Source of the DNA: Verpa conica
Lineage: Eukaryota > Ascomycota > Pezizomycetes > Pezizales > Morchellaceae
Length of the DNA: 64,000 bases
Assembly: GCA_033030425.1 (NCBI GenBank)
Contig: JAUFSD010000001.1
Span: forward strand, 3,534,001 to 3,598,000
Reading direction: 5' to 3'
A program made the position numbers and the translations under genes. The stretch's first letter is position 1. Every line of letters begins with the position of its first letter. Shown here piece after piece: positions 14,401 through 26,500 of this stretch. Under the pieces are notes generated by a model that was given only the letters and a program-made list of their open reading frames with translations, searched no databases and was not told the origin of the DNA.

Positions 14401-17400
14401 GTGGGCTTTCCCTATTCACCATTTACAAAAAAGCATTCGTCATGGGAGCCTGTCCTTCATCTCCCCTAGTATGAGACATTCAGCTGCTGCTGGGCTCGCG
14501 AGTGAGGCACCCGCCTTGCCTAAGCATGCAAAGGTGTGGAGGAGTTGGGTAATGGTTAAAAGTATCAAACATTCTTTTTGGCGATATCCTAGCCTCGCCT
14601 CCCCCCTTCACTCTCTATTCTACGCTTATACCATTAAACTCTAGTCTCAGGGGAGGCAAAACCAGTGCATAAAGACTTTCCACACTAAAGCCAGCGAAAC
14701 GCTCACGCAAGGGCGAGAGGAGGGGGGGAAAATTAATTTTTTTTTCTCCTTATCGTTTCAGCCCTTCTTTAAAAGGTTTAGTTGGGGTGTCTTTAAAAAT
14801 AGATGCGGGAGTTCCGACAAAGTCGCCATAGTGATATATGCCAAGGCCCTCTGGCAAACTTTTCCGAACTCGGGTGCGTGTAAAGTATCCCACTTACGTT
14901 TATTGAGCAAGGGACACCCTCAAGCTCTCCCCCACCTAGGGGTCGTAAAAAGGTTACAATTAGAACCAATATAGTGACCCTTTATTGGTCCACCGGTTAA
15001 ACTTGTTTACGAAGGGTCAATAGAACAACGGAGGAATGCTCTTTCGGGACAATTAACCTATATATGCATGTACATGTAGCCCATCTTGCTAAGGGATCGT
15101 GGGAATATTAGTAACTACCTGTACGTACCCTAAACTCAACAACGAAGGTGCGTAGAACTTTGAGTTGACGCTAGGGATAGCCATTCAATTAAACTATACA
15201 AACCCTAAGGTAGCTATTTCTATCGAAGTTTCTACTCCCACAAAAGCTCCGTCCGCGCTTTGACACCATACCGGGCCAACTGATGATCGCCGAGCCGCAC
15301 ACGGGATGAGCTACTGCTTGTACATATGTACGTAGAGACGAAACAAAACGGTCCCTAATGTTATCTCTGCAATTAGAACGGCATTGCGATGCCGATAGAT
15401 GTGTGATTATGAGGAAATATTTGACTAAAAAGTAGGATTCCCCCCCGCCCATTTTTCTCTCCTCTCTTTCTAGCCCTAAATAGTGAAGAATCTAGACTTT
15501 AAACGTGGCGCATGTATTAATGTATTTTACATGTATCCCTACCAGGACGTGCGCGCGCGTAGGGGAGTACAATCACATACATTACATATACCCTTTAGAG
15601 TAGAGTATACATGTTTGTAAACAGCTGGCACTCATCCAGAGAGTTTCTAAGCATTAAATTATCATATTCTCTCTTTTCTTTTTTTAGTCTCGGGGGTTGT
15701 ACCCGATTGACTATATGTTTATCACTATAGGTACTTGTATCCGTGTTTGGTTCACGATGTGCAATGCACTGTTGGCAGACATACATGTATGTGCTAATGA
15801 TAGAAGCCAAGCATTTCGTACCCGCCTGGTAATCTGGGGACATAAATCGTGATTCACCATAAAGCAGAGAGAAAACTGCACTCTTATGCTTTTGGGTGCG
15901 GATTAACCACCGATCCCCCGGTGTTGTCCATATTTTAATGTCTGGGTTTTTGGGAATGCTGGGAGCTCCCTGATATCTGGCACCCATCCAGCTGAACCAT
16001 GCTTGGAGTTGCGCTACGAGTGAACAACTGTGATTCTGGAGAACTGGATATACCTGAACCAGTACGAATCATATACCCGCGCGTGTAATAAGATTCCAGG
16101 CTAACTTACACTAGGTATAATAATAGAGGACGCTCCTTGGGGTCAGCACCCAACATCTAAGCCTCTTGTCAGAAGGTGGATTTTATTTTTTACTCTGGGT
16201 TCTAGCTCAGTTATTGACGTCAAAAGAGCCCTTTCCTTTAATGAGCAAAGGAAGACAAAATAATTTCCCAGAATACTGGTGCCTACTCCGGTATACTGAT
16301 TCATAATCTGTCGGCAATCGGAGCAATTTTTTTTTCTGGCCCAGCCAGCCAGAACTTTTATGACGCAGTTCGGCAGAGAAATCGCCAACCTATTCGTCCG
16401 ATCCCCAGTCGCTCACGCAAGGCAAAACATCAGCTCAGAGTTCCCCCGGAATGAAAGCTAGCCGAGCTAGAACGTATTTGTTGGCAACACGGGTCCACGA
16501 TGCGGCGGATAGGGCCCCGACCATATCATCCTATTAATTTAGAGAGAGAGTAAGAAAGAAGGCACTCACCGTCTTAGTTTTTTCATCTCGCTATACATAC
16601 CGGGCATCGGAATGCTGAATCTTGGCAATACGGTCCTAGCTAGTGGGCGATCATTATTTTTAGGGAAACCTCATTTTGTATGAGTATCAGGTTTACTAAA
16701 GAACCTCGTTCCTACTACTCGGATCTCGGTATCCCTAGACTCTCCTATATCTATATCTAGAGATCTGGCAGATATTCGTTACTAAAGGGGTTAAAATCCC
16801 GAACGTTAGGTTGACATCCTCGGGATTGTTTCAAGACGTGGGTCCTTCAGATAATTAATCTCCAGCACGTGTGAACATGGTGGGTTCCTAGTAAACTAAC
16901 GGAAATAGTAGCGAGGTTCTCTCTAATACAGGATAGTTTCAACATTAGCGATTAGATAATACGAAAGCGCTCTTTTGCATATCGTTTCCTGCGAGCTTTG
17001 CGTGTATACGTTGCAGTGGACATTATACAGGCCGCGCAGTCCGGCTACGACGAACACCGTTATCCCGCGGAATTAGCATATATTATAAGAACCGACGCAG
17101 TATTCAGCTTTGATGGGTGACTTTGTCGTAAGCAGAGTTCCCTTTTTGGCTTCGTACTCAATATATGGGTGAGGTTGTGTAGCGGGGACCGGAATTCCGC
17201 GAGTATGGCTATACGCTAGGGTAAAATTTACGGATAATTCAACAAAGTTCAATTCCATAACCTAAACTATAGATATCAGCATACGCACTCATAAACCACG
17301 GGAGATCCTAGGCTGGTGGGAAGAAGTTACAGAAATCCATTACACTGGGAGCAAAAGCCGATAAAGAAGCATTAAGCATGAATTACTCGGTTTTATTTTC

Positions 17401-17786
17401 ATGCAGGGTAAATTATATTTTACTCATCAGAAGGTGCTAATTTTACATCATATATGCTCACTCGAAATATCAAAATATAGATTCCCGTTTCTATATCGGG
17501 ATGCCGGAGGAACAAAAGCTACGTCTATAACTATATAGACTACCATAAATCGGACTATTGGGACTTCTCATGTGGGAAGAGAAGGGGATACATCGTATAT
17601 TTCGAATAAAAACCATTGTATATCTGTGGGACATTCTGTGGGACATTCTGTGAGGCGCTGTCGTGGACTACTAGTGGGCGACTACCGTCTTAACATCCAT
17701 CTATTTAGCATATTTCGTTTTGAGCGTCGTAAAGGAAATTTACCTATAGAAGCTTTAGACTCTTTTGCCTACAACAAAAAGGATCA
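11494..17786. other. Large gene-poor spacer between chitin synthase and SIM protein
   Basis: About 6.3 kb with no gene I can support. The first 1.5 kb is upstream of the chitin synthase and holds purine/pyrimidine tracts (around 12270-12310 and 12480-12560) that look like promoter and leader. The 12.8-13.9 kb part is somewhat richer in GC and open in several frames on both strands, but the frames overlap one another, have no recognisable domain, and one uses a non-ATG start. A 130-codon ATG frame at 15595-15987 (minus) is of unknown status. The rest is CTA/TAG-rich spacer. Confidence 0.5.
17623..17652. repeat. 12-nt tandem repeat, about 2.5 copies
   Basis: Unit tctgtgggacat repeated twice plus a half copy, just beyond the 3' end of the SIM-motif protein gene. 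Confidence 0.85.
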
Positions 17787-18876
17787 CTAACCTTTAGGCT
17801 GGTATTCGAGACATGAACTACTCTCGATAATTTCTTTCTTCGGAGATATCTCTAGTGCGGGTGTACGGGGTTTTGACGATGGGTTTCGGGTCCTGTAGCC
17901 CTTTATAAGAGGTGTATCTGAGTCTGATGCCGGAAGGTAATAATCGTCCGAGTCCGAGTCTAGCAAGAAAAATTGTTAAGCTTTAAGTAGTAGCAATCTT
18001 TGGTATACTGGTATACAAACCTAAAACAATATAAGAGGGTGGTGAGATGATTTTTTCGGTCTTGATTGCTGGACCATTCTTCCTCAGTAGAGTCGACGGC
18101 TTGGGCTGTTTTGAGGTGTCGTTCTCAAAAACAATCGGTGATCCTAAACGCGGTGACAGTTTCGGGGAAGTCGGGGCCTCAGACTTTATCGGAAGCAAGG
18201 GGGCCCCAGTTTTGGTTTGAAGTAAGGAGTTGAGTTGGAGGGCCGGGGTATCAACGGTGTCCCAAGATATCAGCCAGTTTGTTAAAAGCTTGCCCTCATT
18301 CGCAACTCGCTGAAAAGATGCTTGGAGGTGTCTAGTGGACGAAAGAGAACAACCGTATTCGTCCTTGATTGTATATTTCAACTTTGCACGATCCAACCCA
18401 TCCTCCTGTAGGACCTCGTAGAGCTTTTGGATCGAGATATTCCCATCAGCCCCAGTCAAATCTGTACGGAGAAGCTGGGAGTTGAATCCTGGGAGAACTG
18501 AAGGTGCGTTAATCGTCACAACAATTCTCCCAAGGTTGTTTGAGGCATTATGTAAACCGGGCTGGAGGTCTCGAGATTTCAATCGTTCTTTACCCCTGAA
18601 TTTATCCATCTCTAGTGTATAAATATCGTAGATTATATTCTCGCGATGTACCGAAGAAGGAATGCGTCGGAAAACAGCCGGGTATAACCTTTCTAGTTCT
18701 TTTGTAGCGCCTAGTTTCTTCTCTTTAACCTCAGTCGATATGGCAGTTTTACCTAGTAATCCTTTGCGGTCGAGTATTTCTCTGGCATCGGCTTGTATTC
18801 GGTTCCATTGGGTCTCAGAGGAGGAGCTGCCAAGGCCTAGAGAGGCACGTATGTTGCACACTCGTGGCGGACTCAT
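17787..18876 (-). CDS. Uncharacterised protein with C-terminal SUMO-interacting-type motif
   Basis: Not recognised as a known family. Two exons, 18021-18876 and 17787-17959, give 342 residues. Unspliced reading would stop at 17983 with a C-terminus LGLYTSIPKIATT. Splicing a 61-nt intron (donor GTTTGT, acceptor CTAG) instead yields SYIVLDSDSDDYYLPASDSD followed by about 45 further open codons, which is far more convincing. The IVLDSDSDD stretch has the layout of a SUMO-interacting motif: a short hydrophobic core followed by acidic residues and phosphorylatable serines. The middle region (about 60-210) looks folded and beta/alpha mixed; 215-280 is Lys/Pro/Ser-rich and probably disordered, with PKLSPRLGSP-like phosphosites. 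A nuclear, SUMO- or chromatin-linked role is an inference from the motif only. Confidence 0.72.
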
Positions 18877-20230
18877 GATATATCTGTAAGAGACTTCGTG
18901 TTTGGCCCTACAGAATAAAGGATGGAAGGTAGTATATATAAAATAGAAATAAGAATAAAGAATTGCCCGAAAGCGTTACTATAAGATGTTTGTTTTTCCT
19001 CAGTATAAGGTAAAACCGGTATTGGTGCCATAGAATCGGGAAGTTGATCTTGTCTATATCTGGGAAGTTATTGAAGTTACAATTTGTTGCATTGGCCGGT
19101 TTAGAATAGAGATATAGACAAGGTACCCAAGGAGTGTTTTCTAGGCCAATGCGTATGTTGATCACATTATCTGTTTCTCAGTTTCTCAGTTTCTTTTCTT
19201 CCTATTCTAGAAATTGTTATTTAATAGTCACAAACAAACATACGTTGACATGTCCTCAGTATTATTCATTCACGAAAGAGAGTATATATGTTGATAACTG
19301 TAGGATAAGTCGGCCAGGAAGCTATTAAATAATTCTCAATGTTTGATATGGAATGGTGAGGATGTTTGTTGATAGTAGTGACGTGTGTGGAGGCATGGGA
19401 GCTGAGACCTCACCACTCAATCCCGGCTTGTCTCGGGTGTATCACTGGAGTATCCCTCGGCTTACTATATAAGTGATTGGTCATGTCTCGGGCCGAAGCT
19501 CGGGCCCAAAGGTCATTTGGCTTATGAGTATCGCTAATTAGGTACAAACTTGGTTAAGAAGGGCCAAACGACTCCGGGATTATAATTGTGCTGAATATAT
19601 TTGTCAGGATCTTGTCATTGGTTATTTGTTTCTAAACGCACCTATCTAAGTAAGTTTTATGAGCACTATGATATAAGGGACATGATTGATACTCTAGTAA
19701 TTGACTCTGTGGCCACTCCATATCAGCCCACTATACTAGAGTCCAGGGATCTCGGAGAGCAATTCCGAGGCCTAACGGAAGTGGCCCAGAGTCTATTTAG
19801 GCCTCCAGCAGATCTAATGACATGGTACTGAGTGATAATTTATGAAGGGCAAAGTAGTTCGAATGAATAAAAAATGTCAAGGTAGCATTAATATCTTGCT
19901 TCTTGAAGAAAGCAAAGGTCAGCGTTCATAAGGGTTATCAAAATGTCGCAATGGACTCGTGACGTCCCAGTCATATTTTATCACTCGATTTTACGATCCC
20001 TGACGACAAAGGACCGCGCCGTTTACATTGTGAAGGAGGCTCTCAAGAGTTGCTGCCAAGTATTACATACAATAATTTTGACGCATATAATCTCTGGTCA
20101 GTTTCTCTTTGTTTCGTTGTTTAATCCACTAACATCTATATACCTTCACAACCCCAACCGCCACAAAGACAAAGTTCATCAACCTTAACTCTATCTACCA
20201 CCCACCATCACATAGATAGGAGAATTTGAC
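18877..20230. other. Divergent promoter region between SIM protein and TFIIA small subunit
   Basis: The two genes are transcribed away from each other. An ATG-initiated open frame at 19943-20188 lies in the probable leader of the TFIIA gene and could be an upstream ORF or part of an N-terminal extension. Nothing else supported. Confidence 0.5.
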
Positions 20231-20696
20231 ATGGACCACACTAATTTCTACACGCTCTACAGGCAGACTAGGTATACTTCATCTCTTTATTCTAGCAAAT
20301 GCTCAACTAACCCTTTCTAAATCAGCATCGGCATTGCCCTCGCTGACTCGATAGATCAACTCATTTGCGCAAACAAGATGACTCCCCAACTTGCCAATTC
20401 CCTCATGACCCATTTTGATAAAGCTATGGCGGGGCATCTCGCAGATAAGGTCAAGACAAGTCTTGTTATCAAAGTCTGTCCCCTGGACCTCTCTTTTCAC
20501 TCTTGGCTAATGATGTTATCTAAAAAAAAAGGGTAAAGTCGATACTTACCGTTACTGCGACGAGGTCTGGACTTTCGTCCTGGAGGGCGTTTACATGAAG
20601 TATTCATTTGGGAGGAATATACTCGAAGAGAAAAATGTGTCAGGAAAGGTTAGGGTTGTTGCTTGCAACTCCCAGAAGGCTTCTGAGGATACCTAG
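20231..20696 (+). CDS. TOA2: Transcription initiation factor IIA small (gamma) subunit
   Basis: Nuclear general transcription factor subunit that, with the large TFIIA subunit, stabilises TBP on the TATA box. Hidden by its small exons: 20231-20271, 20326-20473, 20532-20696, giving 117 residues, the normal length for this subunit. Splicing gives FYTLYRQTSIGIALADSID, the conserved N-terminal helical bundle start, then a helix ending KMTPQLANSLMTHFDKAM, then the beta-barrel core VDTYRYCDEVWTFVLEGVYM, and a C-terminal strand KVRVVACNSQKASEDT. The first intron has a CTAAC branch site; the second uses donor GTCTGT and an acceptor after a poly-A run. An upstream ATG at 19943 could be spliced (donor 20098, acceptor 20219) in frame to add about 50 residues, but homologues normally begin just before the YxLYR motif, so I keep 20231. 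Confidence 0.92.
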
Positions 20697-21238
20697 GTGG
20701 TGTATATGCCTTACTGTGTCCGGGTAGTCGTGCATTTTGAGAAGTGTTTTTTGCGTGTTTGTAAGCACTTTTTTAGTTTGAGGTTCCTTTGAGCTACTAG
20801 AGGTATATTAATAAAGGGTCAAATATAGGGCAAAGTCCCTTTAAATTTTCTTCAGAGGGTTTGGTAATTACATTCTATATAGGAAATTTTTTATGATATA
20901 TCATATTACCTATGAGCGTTTCTTTTTATGTTATAGGTAGTAGTATTATTTTTAAACTACCTATTAAACCATGTTTTCTATGAACATAAGAAAATTATAT
21001 ATATTAGGTGGTTCTAAGGAATTTACAATGTATATGCGGTCTTATTTGATTGAGCACAAGTGGGTTTTAGTTTTTCTATCTGACCCACGTATCTCCAAAG
21101 CGCCTAAACTACTAAAAACAATATATCCTCCATTAAAACAGAGAAAAAAACAAAATTATAATCCCTTGGGATATATGTATCGTTATTAGGTACATGCAAC
21201 ATTCCCACAACTCCTGCAATCAGCAAGCAAAAAATTAT
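20697..21238. other. Convergent 3' spacer
   Basis: AT-rich spacer between the 3' ends of the TFIIA subunit gene and the three-repeat membrane protein gene, which face each other. The short frame at 20971-21189 has no support. Confidence 0.55.
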
Positions 21239-21950
21239 CTAAAAAGATATAATCCGGCGCCTCGCCTTCACCTTCTCTCTTGCCCAAAGGAAGCCTTTCC
21301 CGGCAAAGAAAAACAGCCAAAAGAGAATAAAAACGAGCATGGCAATCCTAAGAGCCATTTCCGGATTCTCGTGGTAACCTGCATATAAAACATCACTATT
21401 TCACTTGAACGAGGTAAATAACAAGCACAGAAAGAAACTTACCACCAACACCGGAATCCACCAAATTTCTCTTCCAATACGTTCCCTGCCCCCTCCAGCC
21501 AGGCCCCGGCAGATTAGACCCCCACAACGACCCCGAACTCTTCCCAGACCCATATTCCACCTTCGGGGTTTCACCAAGAGCGTACGGCTTCATCAGTGAG
21601 TTCAACCCCTTCACTGGGTGTTTGAACTTCGACTCTGATTTCTCGACCGGTTTCTGAGTGTCCGCATAATTGGATTCCCAGGTCGAGCCAAGCTTTGCCG
21701 ACGGTTTAGTCGACTGGAGAAAAGCCGGGACCTTATATTCGCTGTTTCCAGCAGAACTCGAAGCCCTGGCCGAGCCTAAATCAGCTGCCGGTTGGGTCGG
21801 CACAAAATAAGCAGGAAGCTTATGTTCGCTCTTCCCTGCAGAACCTGAACCCCAGGCTAAGGTTAGGTCGATAGCTTCTGTCGGCAAGAGAAAGGTCGGA
21901 ATCGGGTATCCACCGTTTTGGGAAGGCTTGGTATCCTGTGCAGGTGGCAT
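21239..21950 (-). CDS. Small three-repeat protein with C-terminal membrane segment
   Basis: Unrecognised. Two exons, 21443-21950 and 21239-21378, joined across a 64-nt intron (GTAAGT donor, TGCAG acceptor), give 215 residues. Unspliced reading would replace the C-terminus by an unconvincing intron-encoded tail. Residues 16-108 are three tandem copies of a roughly 29-residue unit: aromatic/leucine start PxxFLxPT, then AGxSEyK (PIPTFLLPT, LPAYFVPTQ, VPAFLQSTK). A Gly/Ser/Trp-rich segment follows (about 130-165), then the second exon encodes one hydrophobic helix, about residues 178-199 (ALRIAMLVFILFWLFFFAG), and a strongly basic tail KVKARRRIISF. No signal peptide. This layout fits a tail-anchored or single-pass protein with a cytosolic repeat domain; location and function are inference. 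Confidence 0.7.
21627..21905 (-). repeat. Three tandem protein-coding repeats of about 29 codons
   Basis: Corresponds to residues 16-44, 45-73 and 74-108 of the small membrane protein. The copies are diverged at the nucleotide level but share the order of aromatic/Pro, Pro-Thr, and Ala-Gly-x-Ser-Glu-x-Lys positions. Confidence 0.7.
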
Positions 21951-23529
21951 CGTTGAAGGTCTTATCTAGTTTCCTGGAATATTTATCTGTTTTTTTTCTC
22001 AGAAGGGAGATTTGGCTCTGGTTAAATACCTAGTTCTCTGGAGGAATTTTAGCGTGGGACTGCTTTTGAGAGGTGTCTACTGGAACAGGGCTCGCCCAGG
22101 ACCAACTGGAGCGAAGTATTAACGTGGTTATTACGACAGTATATACAATAAGGTATACGTAAATAGTTTGTATTCTAGCGCCGTTGATACACGGTGTGGA
22201 GGGCTGCGTATTTGAATCCTGCATCCACTTATCTAGTCGGATTATTTAGGTCCTAAGGGTCTCCACAACTACTAAGCTCAAAGAATTCCTTGAAAACCCT
22301 TATAATATTAATATTAATACCATTATTGTTATACTGGTATGATTAATTAATTATTGCTATATTTTTACATAGGCACTCGAGTGATATTTCATGAGCTAAT
22401 AACTGTCTAGTAATTATATTTGAATATTAATCTTCCCTCTAATATGATAATATACTAGTGCGAAAATAAAGTCTATTCGGTTCGATACATGGTAACGCAA
22501 CCACCAACCTCAAAACTAAACCTCACAGAAACTAATATTAGGATGAAATTAGAGCTATAAAGCTTCAGAAGACTATATTAGAATTTTTGCTATTTACATT
22601 TTCGTTGGGGTAGACTTTGTTGCTTGTACCAAACCGAACAGACTTTATTTTTACACTAGTATAGTAAGATCTTAATTAAAGTCTAACGAAGGTTTCAAAA
22701 AATAGAAGTTTTAAGCCACCTACAAAAAAAAAAGGAAATCACTAGTCAAGGTACAGAACTAAAGTAGTGGTTGAGGCGCCTTTATAGATTATTCCGTTTT
22801 TGACACTAACTACGGCGGGTAATCTTTTTATTTGTTGACCTTTTTTTCTTACAAAAATCTCTGACGGTTTAAAATGTCTGCTTAAGGGTGGCTACTTTTA
22901 GTATTGAATGGGTCTACTTATTATCAAGGATGTGGGTGTGATTGGCTTATCCGAGTCTTTAGGACCGAGATTATATTAAAGGGAACATGATGACAGAGGT
23001 AAGAGCCTCTAGTTGTGGGGCCCATAGCTTATAAACATTGGGGCAAACCCGTAAGTTCCCTAATAAGATTTAGGTCTTTGGGAGACTGGATAGACCTCTA
23101 GCAGTGAGAGAAAGATAGATTCTAGGCGAAAGGACCAGAGCTCCTTTTGGCCTAGGAGTATTTCACCCATCTCGACAATGAGGGCTAATCCCAGAACTCA
23201 ACCTACTAACTTGTTTTCACAACAGCGTAGGGGCAAAAGTCACTATATTGAGACAAGTCACAGCTGGTGTAAAGTGATACCAGAAAGATGAATTAGGTAT
23301 GAAGCTAGAATTATTGATACGAGCAGGTCATCATTTATATTAACACAAGAATCACCATCTATATCGCATCGTAATGTAACCACCCCCCATCCGAAAGAAA
23401 CCAAGAACCAGAAAAACAAATAACACAGTTGCCGACCACCACCAAACAAGAAACCCAAACCCCATTTTTTCATGATCAACAAAAGAAAACGTTTAGCCTC
23501 AACACATCACAAATTTACTGAAAATTAGA
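21951..23529. other. AT-rich intergenic spacer
   Basis: Spacer upstream of the three-repeat membrane protein and downstream of eEF3. Very AT-rich between about 22290 and 22900. A 64-codon ATG frame at 22030-22224 (minus) is described separately; nothing else supported. Confidence 0.5.
22030..22224 (-). CDS. Doubtful 64-residue ORF with one hydrophobic segment
   Basis: Starts at a real ATG (22222-22224) and encodes MQDSNTQPSTPCINGARIQ, then a hydrophobic stretch IYVYLIVYTVVITTLIL, then a polar tail. It ends 79 nt before the start codon of the three-repeat membrane protein on the same strand, so it could be a separate small protein or an upstream ORF in that gene's leader. No family recognised and the region is spacer-like; it may be chance. 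Confidence 0.2.
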   Translation of the reverse strand: MQDSNTQPSTPCINGARIQTIYVYLIVYTVVITTLILRSSWSWASPVPVDTSQKQSHAKIPPEN

Positions 23530-26500
23530 TCACATATCATCCTCATCCTATAATAAATATTAGTAAAAGGCTCTGGAAATTATAAGGCAGATGAGGCTAT
23601 GACTTACGCTGAAGACTTCTTCACCACGCTTTCTCCTGGCCATGCGGTCCTTCTTCTTCTTGCGGAGCTCAGAAGAGGTAAGCTTCTTCTTCTTCTTGCC
23701 ACCCTCAATCTTGTTGCCCATGGCATCGAACTGATCTTCTTCTTCCTTCTCACCTGCCAATCGAGGTCCAGAACCCTGTCCAGCGACCCAATTGTGTCCA
23801 GATGGAGTCATTTGTCCGTTCATGACACTCCATACTTCCTCAGTGATCTCCTTGGTGAACTCTTCGGAATGGGTAATGATGATAACACCACCCTCGAAAG
23901 TCTTAAGAGCGCTAGACAAAGCACCAAGCGAGTCTCTGTCGAGGTAATTGGTAGGCTCATCAAGGACGATCAAATGGGGACGTTGCCATGTTGAAGCAGC
24001 GAGACAGACCTTGACACGCTGTCCACCGGAGAGACCCCTCATGCGGGAATGAGAGACAAGCTCGGCATCGAGACCGAAGTTCGAGCAGTGGATCTCAATC
24101 TCCTTACGGACGAGAGGACGGAACTGACCATTCTTGATAGACTCGGCACGATCGACTTCAGCCACCATCTTGGCGTGAGAAGAGATAAGCTCAGTACGGG
24201 GAATCCAGGCGTTGTCAGAGGTAGACATGACAGTCCACTTCTCACCCTTAATACCGACGTTTTCACCGAGGGTAAATGAACACTCATATTCGTAAGAGTT
24301 CTTGAACTTTCTGCGAGAAGAGACGGAGATAACGCGACGTTGGGTACCCTCGATCCTGAAGATCTTGTTCATGGCCTGCTCATCGTCCTCGGTAATCTTG
24401 GTGTTGGCACGATCCATAGTCTCACGATCCTCACCAGTCTGGAAACGCCACTGGATGTACTCTGAAGGAGTTTTGTCCAAATGGTTATCAATGTGAGCGA
24501 AAGCATGTTGCTTAATGTAGGCAATACGGATGTTCTCGTGTTGGTAGACTTCACCACCAGTAGGAATTAATTCACCAGTAAGGACGTTGACCAAGGTAGA
24601 CTTTCCGGCACCGTTGGGACCAATGACGGCAATACGCGAGCCGAGGGAGCACTGGAAAGTGATGTCGCGAAGCTGGGGTTGCGATGTACCAGGGTACTGG
24701 AAGGACATGTTGCTAACACGAATAATGGCCTTGGCCTTGGTCTTGACACCCTCGAGGAAACCTGGTTCAGGGAACTTGAACTGGATTTCTGAGGCTCCGA
24801 GCTCGTAGTAGGATCTGGCAGAAGGAACCTTTTCGGTAAAGGCCTTGAGGTTACCCCTGTAACGCTTAAGCTTGAAGCGCTCGTAGTGGATGATGTGCTG
24901 GCAAACATTGTCGAGGAAGCCGGAGTCGTGGGAGACAATAATAGAAGTACAAGGTGAGTTCTGGAGGTAATTCTCGAGCCACTTGACATTCTGCCTGTCC
25001 ATGTGGTTGGTAGGCTCGTCGAGAAGAAGAATATCGGGGTTCTCGAACACAGCACGGGCAAGAGCCAACTTCATCTTCCAACCACCAGAGAGAGAGCCAA
25101 CAGGTCCCTCGAACATGGAAGGAACGAAGCCGAACTCCTCGAGCTTGTCCTGGATGTCTTCCTTGGAAACAATGGCACCAGTCTCGGTAAGCTTATCATA
25201 AGTCCATCCAATGACAGTCTTTTCGGTATCTGCAGAGTCAAGGTCGTGCTCGACGAAGACGGTCTTGACCTCGGTCTTCTTAGGGAAACCCTCGACTTGC
25301 TCGTTGTTGATAGCACGCATGAGAGTAGATTTACCAGATCCGTTAGGTCCGCAAAGACCATAACGTTGACCTCTCTTGAGTCTCAAGTGAGTCTGATTGA
25401 GAAGGATCTTGGCACCATAAGCCAAATTGAAGGTACAGTTGCAAAGATCCTCGCCCTCCTCATCATCCTCATCAACTTCGTCCTCCTGGTAGGTAGGAGA
25501 AGCACGCTTACGGAGGGTCTCGGCAGCGCTCTGGGCCTCACCTTCGGGAAGGAAAGCAGAGAAGTAAGGGGTGGTATGCTCAGTCCAGATGGAGGATTCA
25601 TTCTCCTTCTCGTCGATTAAGCTACCAGCAATGGCGGCAATGTAAGCAACAATAGGCTCGAATTTTGTGGCGAGGTCCTTGTGGTTTGAGAGAATGGTCT
25701 TGATGATCTCGTGAACAACCTTGGGCTCACCAGCAGAAGAGACCTCGGGAATCTTGCCATCCTTGACATCACCAACACGGATGAGGGTGTCAAGACCCTG
25801 GCGAGTCTTTTCACGAGCCTCAGGATCGGCCATGTTGTCCCAGTTCTTCTCGAGGCCAGGCATGAGCTTGGGCAAGAATGGGGCGACGATCTGTGGGTCC
25901 TCGACAAGCTTGCACATGTTGTCAATAATGACAGCAGTCTTACGCTTAATGACAGTATCACGGTCGGCAAGACCACGCTCAAGAAGGGGAACCATGATAG
26001 ACAAAGTAGGAGCCTGAACGTTCTCGACGAAAACGGTAGCACCAAGAAGGTGGACAGTCTCGGGGACATTCTCAGGCTTAGCAATACAGTTGATGAGTTC
26101 AGGAATAAATCTGTTGATATCGTTGTTCGAGATCAAAGAGCAAAGTTTCTCCATGGCAGCACGGGCGGCCTTCTTGACCTCAGGCTTTGTATCCCACATG
26201 GCCTCAGAGACGGTAGGAATCAGCTCGGGAAGTCGGAGAGCAGTCTGAGAAGAAGCGTTGGAAACGAGAATATCGAGACAGCTGAGGGCAGTCATCTTCT
26301 CAGGCCATTTCAGGGCAGAGACGATAGACTTGCTGAGGATGGGGAGGACAGCCTTTACGGCGTTGGGGTTGATAGCAGTAACAACTGAGATAGCAGCAGC
26401 CTCGGCGGCCTTCTTTACTGCAGTGATCTTGTCACCGACAGCGAGGAGGACGTTTGAGAGCAGCGAGACGATGTAAGGCTCGATACTGGGCGAAACTTGC

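Noticed and set aside
17983..18020. Unspliced C-terminus LGLYTSIPKIATT of the SIM protein
   Set aside because: A well-placed intron restores an open, acidic, motif-bearing C-terminus in frame.
25003..26388. Long plus-strand open frames inside eEF3 (25003-25620, 25711-26388)
   Set aside because: They lie antisense to a highly conserved coding exon and have no recognisable content; shadows of codon bias.
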